A stretch of 64,000 nt of DNA from Aurelia coerulea (taxonomy: Eukaryota; Cnidaria; Scyphozoa; Semaeostomeae; Ulmaridae): assembly GCA_039566865.1 (NCBI GenBank), contig CM076956.1, forward strand, positions 14,085,511 to 14,149,510, written 5' to 3'. This document shows positions 33,715-47,500 of this stretch, one piece after another; position 1 is the stretch's first letter, and each line of letters begins with the position of its first letter. A model generated the notes under the pieces. The model worked only from the letters and a program-made list of their open reading frames with translations. It was not told the DNA's origin and did no database searches. The translations under genes were made by a program, and so were the position numbers.

Positions 33715-36296
33715 GTATATTTTTAGAGAAATTAGCAAAGAACTAATCAAAAATTTTTGCAATCTGATGTAAGATTACCATTTGAATCCTTGAGCTTACT
33801 TATCACATTTACATTGCTTGATTTTCTTATACTTATAACTGACTTAATTTCTGACAATAGTTGTTTCATGTTGCTACTGTTTTTTTGAAAGTAGTTGTAG
33901 AAATAACTGGCTTTACTTCCTCTCATGGTAACTGCAACCCGGTTTCTAAACTGTCTATAAAGATCTACGAGAGATTGATTGTTGTTCTTTTTGGTCTGTT
34001 TAAGTATCCGATCTCTGATGCGCATAATTTTTTCCATTAATTCATGGGTTTATTCCTGAATTTAATATCTCTCTTTGTGAGGTTCATTAACAGAGCATGG
34101 GTTTTGCCTAATTCTTCAAGGCTGGATAGGAGTCTGTTGAACTTAGCATTTACATTTAAAGCACTGTCATGCAAGTAGGAGAGGTCAACTTTTGACAAAT
34201 CAGTTAGATTTTCTTCATTGAGGTTAGTAAAATCATCATGGAAATATGACAAATTCCTATTGGAGATGCCTACATGCTGGACAATTAAAAATTGAGGGAA
34301 ATGATCTGTTATTTGAGTCATGATGTTACCATTTCATTATCTGTGATGTTGGAAAATATATTGTCAATAAAGGTGGAAGAATATCTAGATACTCGAGGAG
34401 GATGAAGAATATATGGATAAAACTGCTTTTAAAAGAGGAAATTAACATAGTTAGTGGTAGTTGTATCAAAGTTATAATTCAGGAGATTTATATTGAAATC
34501 AACAAGGATAAAAACTTGTTTATCAAATACAGCAGGATTGGTAAGAGAGTTACATCCAGATACTCGCCGAAAGTATCAATATCTGCGTTTGGATGACGAT
34601 AAGCGCAACAAAACAGATAGTTTTTACTATCATATTTTCAACTTCTACCCAGGCTGACTCAAAATCCATACTATCCTTGCCTAGATCGGGTCTAGGAATC
34701 GGAGTAAGTCCTGATTTCACAAAAAGTGCAACACCACCATTTTGGGTATGAGACAGAGATGGAAAGTAATTGCAGCCGGGAATTTCCACATTTGTTTTTG
34801 TAGAATTTTTAAAAGAATTCCACGTCTCAGACACACCAAAAACATCAACACTTATTTTCAAAGTTGCAAGAGTTGTAACAAGCTCATCAAAATGAAGAGA
34901 AAGACTTCTAATTTTCAAATGAAATAATGGAAGATCAGCTTTTGTACTATTAATTGTAGATAGGTCCTGGAGAGTATGATAACTAGAGTTGACATTAGAA
35001 GGTAAATGTTCATCAACATCGTAATCATCTAAATTAGGCAAGTGTATGAGACCAGACGTTATTTCGAAGGATGGTGCTGAAGCAACCCAAGATGGGGTTC
35101 ACAATCATACAGATATGACGATTCATCATTGCCTGATGAACAGAAAGGAAACATAATTGTTCTACATTTCCAGCAAAACCAGGGAACATCATCTGGTTTT
35201 TTTTTTTGAAGGACTTTATAGTCAGAAATAGAAATATCATTGCATTTGATATGGATCCAAAAGTTGCAGTTGCTACACAAAACTGCCTTGTTGTTGTCGG
35301 AAATGATTTTGTGACAAGGACCACATGGGATTTTAGGGTTACCTATGATTTACCTCAAGTTCTGAATGAAATGAGCTAAAAATAACAACAAAAAACAATT
35401 GTAAACAGAAGTGAAAAAATGAGAATAAAAAACAAAAACAAAAATAACTTTCATACCAAACACAACAGTCTAGTTCAGTTTTAAATTTCAGTATTAAGTT
35501 CCAAATGAAATTTCATTTTCTTCATCAGAATGCCCAGGAACTGCAGTTCCAGACTGCGTCTTAAGACGGCAGGTCACAGATTGACTGTCAGGATGCTTAT
35601 CCTTAATCACCAATCGATCCAGAATGAAAAAAGCAGTTTTAACAGCACTTCTGGCTGCTTTGAGGCCGTCAGTCTGAGCTGCACGTTTATCAGTGTTTTT
35701 TGAGAAAAGTCAGCAACCAATCTTATGTTCACAGGCTTGGTTTCTCTTGCTTTTTCAGTACCTTTTCTTTGAATTTCCAATTTGCGAATTAGGCAACGAT
35801 GTTTCTTGGTTTATCATCATTAGGTCTACCACTTCGATTGTTTCGCTTGTTGGTTCACTCAATGATACCTTTCTATCTCAACATGTTCTTGGGTGTCAAG
35901 TTTGTCTTTAATTAGCTTCTTCACCAGGTTTTCCGTGTCATCTCAAGTTTTTTCCTCGTTCATATCTTCAGGTACACCTATGATTTTCACGATGTTTCTG
36001 CGATTCTGATTTTCTATGTATTCCAAGTTGGAATCCATGGTATCAATACTATGACTAATATCTTCAAAGTTTCGTTGATAGTGCACCGTCTTCCGTTCCA
36101 TGCATTTTACATCATTCATTTTTGTGTCCAACTGGCCTTGTGAGAAACTCAGACTCTGTTTTATATCATTAATGTCACTTCGAATGATTTTAATTTCATC
36201 TTTCAGCTTGTCAAACATCATACGAAGTGCTTGTTTATAAGCATTCGATAGTACTTGTTTATAAGCATTCGATAGTACTTCCAAAATACTTTTCAC
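33715..36296 (-). pseudogene. Diverged second copy of the two-ORF LINE, lacking RT
   Basis: On the - strand, ORF1 starts at 36296 (coiled coil, RRNIVKIIGVPED) and decays through frameshifts to a stop near 35494. It carries a 24-bp tandem duplication at about 36230-36278. ORF2 follows: a full PHD finger (CGPCHK, LCSNCNFW, HIKC, WFCWKC; about 35350-35150), then the APE endonuclease with an intact SETW (about 34817), VDFNIN near 34480 and ITDHFPQF near 34305. It stops at about 33715, before any RT motif, next to the minisatellite. Losing the 3' end rather than the 5' end is unusual for a LINE and points to a later deletion. Confidence 0.8.
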
Positions 36297-36499
36297 GACG
36301 CCGAGAGGTCACTATCCGACATCGGACAAATGAAATTCTTCTATTTCTCGCAGCAAAAAGAATGAAACTGTACATTTAATTATGATCAAAATAGTTACTT
36401 TCAACATTGAGCACCCGATCAGTTTAGAAATTTCAGCCATTGGCGTTATATGCCGTGGCATTGTATCCCTCCATTTTCACGTCCATCACGACCACACGC

Positions 36500-36740
36500 G
36501 ATATCAAGCCTATGGGGAGGGGGGGGGGGGGTGCTGCTTTAGACAAGAAACAAAACAATGGAACAAGGACATGTCTGCATGCATTGGGTTTTAACCACTG
36601 TAAAAACCCGCCTGTAAGAAGCACACCTTATAAGAACCTTTAGGCTGTAGTTTTGAGCAAGCACGGAAGCTCGCAGCCGCAAGGAAGCAATCAAGGAAGC
36701 AAGCACACAAGCAAGCAAACAAGCAAGCAAGCCAGCATTT
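36500..36740. repeat. G run and AAGC microsatellite
   Basis: A 12-G run near 36518 and an AAGC/AAGG-type tetranucleotide tract at 36655-36735. A CTGTAAAAACCCGC...AGGCTGTAG scrap at 36597-36650 matches the MITE at 8876. Confidence 0.7.
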
Positions 36741-36891
36741 ATTTTTAACGCAGGCTAGGTCTCTGGCAGCTACACGGCTGCTGTGTAGGCCTGCAGCGCA
36801 ACGTCTTGTTCCCTTAGAGTTACTTCCAAGTTCCTATTTACCGACCTCAGTAGGACTGACAACTGAGTGGGCTGATGGCTCGTGCTTAAGA

Positions 36892-36976
36892 GTTCAGATG
36901 ACGGAATTCGAATCCACGAGAACAGACCCCACGGAATTCGAAACACTGTGCCTTAACCACTTGGCCAAACCAACAC
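36892..36976 (-). other. tRNA-Ser-like sequence (pseudo-tRNA or SINE head)
   Basis: On the - strand there is a good A box (TGGCCAAGTGGTTAAGGC), TTTCGAA where a Ser(CGA) anticodon loop would lie, a GGGGTCTG variable-arm-like piece and a B-box-like GGATTCGAATTCC. Acceptor and anticodon stems do not pair, so it is not a working tRNA. It may head a SINE or be a decayed tRNA. Confidence 0.4.
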
Positions 36977-38467
36977 TGATGGGCCTTTGGATCTAACATT
37001 ATTTCAATTCCTTAGAGGCATATTTTAATTAGAAGAGAAGGCATATTTTACATGTTTTAAAAAGCGATAGATTATATAAACTCTAAAGGGCAAAGCTATA
37101 AAAAAGCGTCACACAACGTAAAGATTTGAAATATAACTTGTTGAGTTCTATTTCTAAGGCATGTCTTTGTACAGTTGATGTTAATGTTTCATATTGACTG
37201 GAAGAGCTAAAAATGCTGGAAAAGATTCATTACTGTAGTTGATTTCGATATTCATCATCGCAATCATTCTTCATGATAATTACTTCTGATCTGATATCTG
37301 AAGATAGCAAGCAGGAGTTAATGCTTATTTTCTGATAAGAAAACTGTGACTTCTTGCTTCCAAATTTCATTGATACAATGTTCACGTTTCGGCAGCTTTT
37401 TAAACCCTTGTAGCACTGGGGGTGGGGAGGGGGGCACTTTGCGTTTAATAGTTTAACAGAACCAGTCTCGACCATTAAAGTTTTTCTAATAAATTTGTTA
37501 TTATTTACATGTCGTAACAAACATGGCACAAGGGCATAGAACGATGGCGAAGTTTGGGTTATAATGTATCGTATTCTGTATCAAACGGAGAACACAAAAT
37601 TGAAGAATCCGTTTTGCTACATGAAGTATCATTCGATTTTTTCATGCAAAAACATTCAAATTTGATCAAAATATTATCGGTGGTACGATACAGTCGAGAG
37701 AAGATGCAGATATGGCAACATTCAGGTATTCATATTGTATCATTTTAGTGTTTGGAAAATACAATATCATTTGACAATATAACAAATATTTCAAAATGAG
37801 GCATACGAATGGAAATGTCATGATATAGATGATATTAATGAATGGTGGATGAATAAGGTCAATCAAAGAACTCCAGCTTTTATAAGTCATCAAAAATGAA
37901 AGTCATCAAAAAAATTTAAAGTCCCTTTGATAATCAAAGTTAGCTGAGGTCCACATAAATTTCATTATTCATCTTGCCAGAAAAGCGAAATCAAGGATTA
38001 TCAGCGAAAGGCGATTATGCTAAAGATAGTGAAGTGGCATTTCCCAGAATGCCTGCGTTCTGCTGCAAAATCTCAATATAATCATAAACCATCAAGTAAA
38101 TGTAAGAATTAAATCAATTCTAGGAAAATGACCCTCACTCGACACCATCTTCTTCGAAATCGTGTATCATAGTGGCTTTTCAAATAATGGATGCCTTTCT
38201 AATTTAGTCAGTAATTGATATGAACATTATCTTCGGGTGAACTGGGGGACAATTAATGAGAAATTCTCAATTTAAAAATCTCTAAACTCTTAGATACGAT
38301 GAAAGATTACAGTCAACTACTTTAATCAGCTTCCTCAATGGAGGGAATATTCTCGTTTCAAGCACCGCATCGTCTATTTTTAAAATGATGATAATTCATT
38401 GTCTCACCTTCTTCAGCGAATTAAAATTTTCTTCTTTAAATCCTAGCGACAAGATTCAGTTCATGTT
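36977..38467. other. SCP2 3' flank, little seen
   Basis: Downstream of the SCP2 stop on the - strand. A possible ATTAAA variant polyadenylation signal lies at 38321-38326 (- strand). The ORFs here show no motif. Confidence 0.4.
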
Positions 38468-38557
38468 TCACAGCTTTGCTTTTGGTGGCTGGAGTTCTTT
38501 CAGCTTCAAAGCAAGACCAATGTTTCCACTGATCTTCACCTTGCCTTGCATAAATGC
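38468..38557 (-). CDS. SCP2: SCP2 terminal exon with PTS1
   Basis: Thirty codons from [19 protein letters not shown] to the stop. The last three residues, AKL, match the type 1 peroxisomal targeting signal and are the same as in vertebrate SCP2. The acceptor is CTCAACCCAACAG; phase 0 joins it to the NPQM end of 39321-39400. Confidence 0.95.
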   Translation of the reverse strand, partial: AFMQGKVKISGNIGLALKLKELQPPKAKL

Positions 38558-41500
38558 CTGTTGGGTTGAGAAAAATAACTCAGTCAGCTTGTTCCACTGC
38601 AAAATACAAATCTACGAAACGGGTTTTTAAGATTATTGGCGGATTCAAATTTGAAGTTTCTCAGTAAATCATCTTCTGTAGCTTACACTTAATCCACGTC
38701 AGTCAGACTCATAAGTCACACGAAAATCGGTCCCTGCCTTATTGCCATAAAGCTTTTCAATGTCGTCGCCTTAGCCGGATTTCATACGTAGAGAATCTGC
38801 GAAAGTTAAATCTTTTCTAAGACATCGCCGAGAGTTGGCTTTGACCGCAGAAAATTAGCTTTAACGTTTTAAATTTGAATGTGGTGCTCTTCGAAGAACA
38901 CATGCACCTACAAATTTAAAAGTAACTTCCCTCAGATTGATATGGTCCTTGATACAAATGAATACAAAAATGTTCAAGACTAGTTGCATAATCAAATCTA
39001 TAGGATGCTTCGAAAAGGTACAGTTTTTGTGAAAGAAGTTTCACTTTCAGAGGGCAAGAAGACTATAACTTCTAACAAAATTACATCACAAGAGTTGAAA
39101 TACAACCTTTGCCTCGATATAATGTGAAGCTAAATCCAAAATGCATGCATAGCTCTCAGCAGCACATAGAACAAATGGGTTTCTACACGCATTTGCATTA
39201 AAACAGGCAATGCACCGTGTAGATTTCTTTCTATCCTGGGATTTGCAACCTTTGCCTCGAATTGAAATGATTTTTGACAAGATCTATTGACGGTTTGAAC
39301 CAATTTCTGTTCACACTTACCATTTGAGGGTTCAGTTTTCCCGTCATCAGCTTTAAACAGTCTTCGTCGTTCATTTTGAAAGTTACATCCGCCTTTATAT
39401 CTAGAAAAATGGACAATGGTTTCCTTGAAGAAAATATATTAGGAGAGCAACTAAACAATGAATGAAATGAAGAGAACGTAAATAACCAATTATATCTGAT
39501 GCACCAAATTAAGCATACAGTTTACTATGAATAGCGGTTGACACTTCAAATTAATCAGTTACTCTGAGAATGCAGTAGTGGGAGAAATTAGTCAACAATG
39601 AAAAAGAAATAAAAAGAGTAAAAGACAAAATCGATGCCTGCCTTCTTTGAGCAGTTACGCCCTTTTCAACTGTAGACTATGCATGATACACCCAATTGAA
39701 AAATAGAAGAATGTATTGCATTGTAGATCAGTTCATGCACCATTTCCAGGGAGCTTTCGATCATGATTTCAAAACAAACAGACATTTCGGGATCAACTAC
39801 AGGGTTACTCAAAAATGTATCACCTGTATGAAAAATCATGAAAGTGAAATTTTTCAAACGACTTGACAAAATGAAGCTCTGTTCTCCCTGTTTTGACTGA
39901 AGTGTTCGAACATGTGGTTTACAAGTAAGTTTACAGCTATTTAGAAGAACATAAACGTCTCTCACAAAGGCAGTTTGGTTTTAGAAGTAAGTGATCAACA
40001 CAACATGCAGTGACTCTTTTTTCTGATTTCATAAGATAAGGCATGGAAAGGGGACTATTAACGGGTGCAGTGTTTGTAGATCACAGGAAAGCATATGATA
40101 CAGTAGACCACTCAAGGGTACTATCAAAGCAATACCCATATGGAATCAATCGTGAAGAACTGCAATGGTTTGAAAACTATCTATTGGAGCGAAATTCGTT
40201 TGTTCATTTTGATGGAGTGAAGTCTGAGAAACTCAATCTGTGTCCTGTGGGGTTCCCCAAGGATCTATTTTAGGACCAGTATTGTTCATTCTGCTAATTA
40301 ATGATATTGATCTTCAACTAAACCACTGTGAAATCATCTTGTATGCTGATGATGCAATCATTTATTGCGTGGACAAAATTTGAAAATATCGAAAGCGAAT
40401 TAAAGCTTGACATTCATCAAATTGCTGAATGGTTTGCCATAAATAACTTAGTCGCTAATTTGAAAAGAACAAACACCGAATGTTTCATATTCGGCACGCA
40501 TCAGAGAACATCGAAATCTAAGCCATTAGAAATCAAAATGAACGAAAAAAGTATCACTGAGTCACAAAACGATGAATATTTAGGTGTGACATTGGATAAA
40601 AATCATAATTTCAATGAGCATTTAGAGAAGACATTCAAGAAGATTTCATCAAGAATCAAGCTACTATCACGAGTGCAACAGAACATCAGACAACACACCG
40701 CAGAAACCATACACAAAGTGATGATCCTTCCTGTGATGCTATACTGTCCCAATGTCTTGTTGGCATGACCCAATCGAAGAAACAAAGATATGAAACTTTG
40801 TTCGGTTTTCATATTTCAAATTTTCTACATACAATTTATCATGAATAAACTAACAAAAAGAATTGATTAAACTGAACTACAATAATATTATTACACCTGA
40901 AATTAATACAATATACAAATACGGAATAAAGAACAGAGTAAATTGCATGGAGAGAAATACTCAAAGGAGGAGCTCTCTCGGTAATTAGACTAATCGAGGA
41001 GAGAGCACTCCTTGTTTGACAATTTCTCATATAAATTAAATTTCTTCAGGCAAAAAAGAAACCTTCTATATCGATACTTCTACAATCAAGTTTGGTAATG
41101 GTTTTGAAAGAGGACAACTTTGAATTTTCGTCGAAAAATATTAGCAGAGGCTGATTTTTTATATCCACAGTAATGTCATTCCAGCATTTAGCTCCGGAAT
41201 AGAGCACTGACCTAATACCATATGGTAAGGTATTTTGCTGGGTTAGAAAAATATCGTTTTTGGTGACTTGCCATGTACCATGGTGAACAGACTCAACTAA
41301 GTCAAAGAAAGAATGAAAACAAGAAGGAGAGATCCTATTCACACAATCATATACAAAAACTAAGCAGTTTCAACTGGAACAGATCAAGCAATACATATCA
41401 TCAATGGAAATAGAAACAGTGATTTTAAGCTCCCAGGAATAAACCAGATTCGAAACAACCAGGAGCAATACATATCATCAATGGAAATAGAAACAGTGAT

Positions 41501-44500
41501 TTTAAGCTCCCATGAATAAACCAGATTCGAAACAACCAGGAGCAATACATATCATCAATGGAAATAGAAACAGTGATTTTAAGCTCCCAGGAATAAACCA
41601 GATTCGAAACAACCAGGAGCAATACATATCATCAATGGAAATAGAAACAGTGATTTTAAGCTCCCAGGAATAAACCAGATTCGAAACAACCAGGAGCAAT
41701 ACATATCATCAATGGAAATAGAAACAGTGATTTTAAGCTCCCAGGAATAAACCAGATTCGAAACAACCAGGAGCAATACATATCATCAATGGAAATAGAA
41801 ACAGTGATTTTAAGCTCCCAGGAATAAACCAGATTCGAAACAACCAGGAGCAATACATATCATCAATGGAAATAGAAACAGTGATTTTAAGCTCCCAGGA
41901 ATAAACCAGATTCGAAACATACTATATGTTCTAGAGGTTTCCAAATGCTTGAACAGTATAGCAGCAACAACGTTTGCAAATTATTTCACAAGGAACAGTC
42001 ACGCTAAGAATACCTGCAGAAACAACAAAAGCGTAGTCATTCCAAACATTAGGACAAAAACTGGACATAAAACCTTCCGCATTCCAAGGAGCCAAGATAT
42101 CTAACAATCTACCTAATAACTTACAAGCTGAAACGTCACCTTTTAAATTTAAAGCATCCAGCAAGGACACAAACTTAGAAATTTAGCCATTTATGAGTTG
42201 TAATTTTTAATCACGTAATGTTTAACTTTTATTATTTCAAATTTTCAGCTTTTATTCTAGTAAATATTAACTTCATTTTGTAAAATACGGGTCTTTGATT
42301 GATAACAGTAATCTTATTTACTGGCCAAACTAACCTGTATAAATATCAAAGATTAAAGATTATAAACTGCAGTGGGTGTGTGCGGCTTAAGCATAACCGA
42401 TGTCACCTGACATATAATGTGAGGCAGATATTAATTTTTCTTTGCAGTTTCTCATTAGAATATTGTCATTTTGAGCTGTAAGTGCCTTTCATGGTGGGGA
42501 ACTGTTCCAATATGTTAAGCATAACCGATGTCACCTGACATATAATGTGAGGCAGATATTAATTTTTCTTTGCAGTTTCTCATTAGAATATTGTCATTTT
42601 GAGCTGTAAGTGCCTTTCATGGTGGGGAATCCAATGACCTTGTGTCCATTCCCGCTACGATAGGCACTGTAGATGTACTTTGTGAGTTCTCATTTCAATA
42701 GAAAGCTTAGTTGGCTTCAAAGCAAAAACATTGCAACTTTTGTTTGATAATTGACATTCATAATAGCTATGATCAGCCTGCATATGCGGATTCAATTTCT
42801 GTGAAGGCAATTGCAATTCAGACATCGATTTCTGCTTTAATCAATATGAGTTCCAAAATGCCATGCAATGGAAGGCTCGTCATCTCAAGTGGGCCAAAAC
42901 TGCACCATTTTTGGCTACCTCTTCGAATTTATCATACACAATAGTAAGGCACCGGTGTTTAGCGTAATATGGATATTTATAGAAAACGCTCGTTTGGTGC
43001 CTGGCATTGACCATATTTCAATTCTAACAAACAAAACAATAATACCCCGGGCCAGCAAAACAGTTTTGCAACATTCTAAAAACTGAAAGCGCATTTTTAA
43101 TTGAGCAACGCAGCTAGGTCTCTTGGCCAAAGCTGATGGAAAGCAATTGTCTGGAAACTCTGCTTTCAGAGCAAACCAGTACATTTTAGATTAGATAAAA
43201 CTTATCGAATTGCACCTTTTTTCTTCAGAATCAGAAAGAATAAGAAGTCTTTGTTTCCGAATGCTACTGACTTTACCACCGTTATGGGATAAAACATAGC
43301 CATCAGCAGTTTGTCAGCAAACTTTGGGAATGCGTATATCATGCTGTATTTGATTATTTATATGGACTCGATGCATTTAAAGGTAATTGGTAATTCCGTT
43401 CAAACAAAGAGAAAATGAGCACGCATGTGCCTCTTTCTTTGATCTACTCAAAGCCTTCCCCAAATATGTCTCGCTGGATCTTAAGTCGTCTGGCTGTCAA
43501 TTGCCTTACGTACTTTTCATTTCACTGGCAAACGAGATATGGGAGGTAACATTTCTAAAATCTCAAGATCTAGCAGTGAAATAATCTTACTACGTTTCTT
43601 AGAGTAGAAGTGGCCCGCCTAAAACCAAAGGGTGTGGAAATGGTGAACATCAAACGGAGTCATGCCGGAAAATGTAGAGAAGCACAAGCCACAAAGGTAT
43701 GTGGTTATGAGAAAGTCTTCAATCTGTGTGATAAAAAGAACTGTTTTATGGCTACAACTGTTTTTAAAAGCTTTCATCTTTACCATGTCTGGGTTTTTTT
43801 AGATCGTGGTATTGACAACTCCGCTTCTAACGCAGATTGTCTACTTTCACATGTTTTGAAGCGATAAAGAATTCTGTTAATGACACAATCATTAAACATT
43901 AATCTATTGATAGTAACAAACTGTGATTCCATTTACCAGAGTCTTGTCTTATTTTGATAACAAGGATAGTAGTCCTATGCTAAAAAACCAAACTAAATCG
44001 CCGGCAACACTTTGTTTTGCAGATTGCATTTAAATAATTGCTTGTTGTCTCTTTATCTCAATGGTTGTCTCAATGTTCATCAATATCTAATGTACTCAGA
44101 ATCTATCAATTAATTCAGACATCGTTTCTGAATACACTATAGAGCCTTAGAAACTACAGGCCACTGTTTAAAATTAGACCCCCTTGTAAAATGTAAGAGA
44201 CTATTATATAATTCATTATCTATGAACCCAGGCTGACTCACAAAATGTTCGTTCTTATCCTTCGTGTTTAAAGTAACCATTTGATTCCGACTTTCTGGTG
44301 TATAAGTTAGCAACTAAAGTCTATTCACTCAAACAATAAATCTTCTTACTTGCTAGAAAAGAGCTTTGGATCAAGAGTCAAAGATCTGGTAAAGTGTGAG
44401 AAGGAAACCAAAACCACGACCTCCATTTCCAGTAGAAACACTGCTAGCTGTGACATGAAGTTGCTTCAGATCTTATATAACTTTTCAGAGACAATGCCTC

Positions 44501-47500
44501 CTAAAAGTCTTGGAACATCTTTGCTAATTTTGCCTTTTGCCTTTTTCCGATTTCCCCCTTCCCCCGTCACAACAATGTTGTTCTATGACGATAAAATGGG
44601 GTGCCATGACGATTTGCGATTCTGATGGAATGCTGCAACAACAACCTTGCAAATCAACATTGTTTTGGGAGTGAGGGCTGGGTGCTTAAACTAGTCACTT
44701 TGGGTGAAAATGCGGATTATCAAGAAATGGCCTAAGTGTTCTAAAGACGTTTGGCAGGCATTGTAACTATTTTCTAGAGATTGATGCTAGAGGGGTTCCA
44801 TAGACTCACGAAATAGTCCCAGTTATCGCAACAACAACAGCAATGACAACAACAACAATAACATATTTTTTGCTCAAACTGGGACTTATGGACTTTCACA
44901 TCAAAGAGTGGGACGAAAATAAAAAATGGGGGCACCCATTTTTCTATTCATGTTGAAACGAGGTTAATTCGAAACGAGGCAACCTTCAGTGGTTGGACAT
45001 TTCTCTTCAGCTGTGGTGAGCTAATGGGAGCCTTCAAAAGCCTTCAAAATGAGGAAATTCTGATTGAAACTGAAAGGTTTGTTAATTCTTAGATTCAGGA
45101 AACATTCATCTGGATACTTGTGGCTTTTGTTCATTGCTAACGTCACTAAAAACTTGACTTTTGAGGCGTTTTATTATCTGACGACTGAGCCGACAATTTA
45201 GGCCCAACCGCCATTACTCGGCTCTTCGTACAGTGTTGCTATGTTTTCCATATCGAACGTGACGTCAAGGGAAACAATTTCGTCCCAATTTTCAATGTGA
45301 AAGTCCATGAGTCGTAGTTATAGCGTCCATCAGCCTATCAATAGCAATAACTACGAATTTGCAATTGCAATCAGTCTAGGGGTTCCAGTGGATACTATTA
45401 CTGTAGTTCTCGACGTAAAGTGGGTTATGTGTTTTCTTAACCACCCTATATAGATTACCAATATTTCGCCAGGATTTTCGTTGCCACTTTTTACAGGCAA
45501 CCAAGGGCCTCAATATAAGGAAAAATCACCCTACTCTCATGGTTGAACATTTTAAGAATTAATTTACGATTTCACTTGAGGTTTAACCTGTCCCAGCTAG
45601 ACGGGATATTTTCGACAAGCAAGATCCCACCTATGATCAAGCAGGATCTACGCTTTCCGAGATACTTTTTCTCGTGAAACTGCATCATCTCCGAAACGCA
45701 GGGCAAGTTTCAAAAGACCATGCATGCGTGATCAAATTTTTCTTGAATGTCAAAGAAAAAGAAGATTAAGATGGGTCGCATACTCGCCTCCTCTAGTCGG
45801 TACATATTCACCATACGTTTGTGATCATCGAATGGAAGATAGACGTTTTTTGTACGGGCAGAGTATAAATTCTCTAAAATGTACTATATACCAACTAACA
45901 ATAACATCACAAGAAACTAACACAGGGAGCAAGAAAATACACTGCAGCCCTGCGGCTATTACACTGATACTAAAATGAATACAAAAATTGAGATAACAAG
46001 GAGCTGCATGGAAAGAAAAAACACTTTATAAAAAAACCCTCAAGGCAACCATAAATAAAGCCAGAGCTCGTTAAAGGGGCTCTGTCATCAAACTGTAAAC
46101 AAATCTGATGCCAACGCACGTGCCCATTGAAATTCATTGTTTTCTGCAGTTTGTTTGGTGGCTTCACCCAAGCCACCAAAAATTCTCGTTGAAAATCCAC
46201 TTATATCCGAGCAATCGTAGAAGATGTGAGTGTTTGGTTTCTTTCTCTGTGAGGTACATGGATTTATCTTGGAAATGACGCTTTCATTTTCGAAAAATAG
46301 GTAAACAGCTGTGAGATATTGCCCGTCAAAGAAATGCAAAATCACCGTTTCGACAGAAATTTGGAGACCGAGCCCCTTTAAACAAAGGGTTCGTTGAACC
46401 GAGAATTGTATTCACGGGACTGGAAAATTGATTCATTAAAGTGAGGACGTCTTTCTCATGTAATCAGGCTCTAAATTTACGCTGTCTGTTTACTATAATT
46501 GCATGTTATTGATGACAGAACTAACCTTGGTCTCCAAATTTGACAGCACCTTTTCCATTTTTGACATCCACATACCATGTACCATTCTGTCCATTAGGGC
46601 CCTTTGCAAGCTTGAAACAATACACCGCTTTCAACTTTTTCGCTAATGCTTCACCTTCCTGAAACAGAGAATGAAAGAACAATGAAAGAGAATGAATATT
46701 CAGATTGTTTTATGTGCCAGATATCGGTGCGCATTTTCAACTCATATCAAAACAATAAGCAGCAACCCCTCTCTCTTTATGTGTTTATTTTTATTAGTTT
46801 TGTTTTTTATATCTAGTAAAGTTGAACTGTAAGTGCCAGCCATATACCGCAAGAAAAAAAACACGCAAGCATCCTTCCCATTTTTTAAAAACAAATTAGA
46901 TGTTGGAATGGTAATAAATCCAACTGTAGACTCTGCAAATAATATATTCCGAAAGTTGGGTTTCTAACAAGATAGATGATTGGCTTGTATTTTTCCTGTA
47001 ATACATATTGCCCATTTTAAAATTTCTTTTGTTTATCTCAAATTGTAAATTATAAATATGTAATAGAGTAGGCATTAATTAGCGATGTAAAATAGCTATT
47101 TTCTAATTCTCGCCTACCTTCAATCAATTAATGATGATGATGATGATGATAATGATAAAAATGATGATGATTATGATAATGATCCAAACAAAAACACTTC
47201 TGAACTTTCACTTTGCTAAATTTCATTGCATGCTCACATCAAACCAACTGTAAAAATATCTTTAAGCTTTCCAGGATTCTATTGACATTTTTCAAGATCT
47301 AATCAGAGCATGACTTGCAGATTCTACAAGTTATATCAAAACCAAGGTGTCACCATCTAAATTATAATATCCAAGAAATATTTAAACAGATATCCTTATA
47401 TTTCCACTTAAAGGGGCTCAGTCGTTAAACAGTAACAAATCCGTAAAATCGCACGTGTCGGGGATTATCTATTGTTCATCCCAGGGAGCGCCGAAGCCGT

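Noticed and set aside
36892..36976. Functional tRNA-Ser gene
   Set aside because: Acceptor and anticodon stems do not pair.
39915..40770. Functional reverse transcriptase gene
   Set aside because: In-frame stop and frameshifts around GVPQGS and after YADD; no element ends.
41425..41853. Repeated 65-codon - strand ORFs ([12 protein letters not shown] type)
   Set aside because: They are one 77-bp tandem unit read in rotating frames; they have no start context or domain.
41387..41925. CRISPR-like regular repeats
   Set aside because: Units are contiguous 77-bp copies without unique spacers, in a eukaryotic intron.
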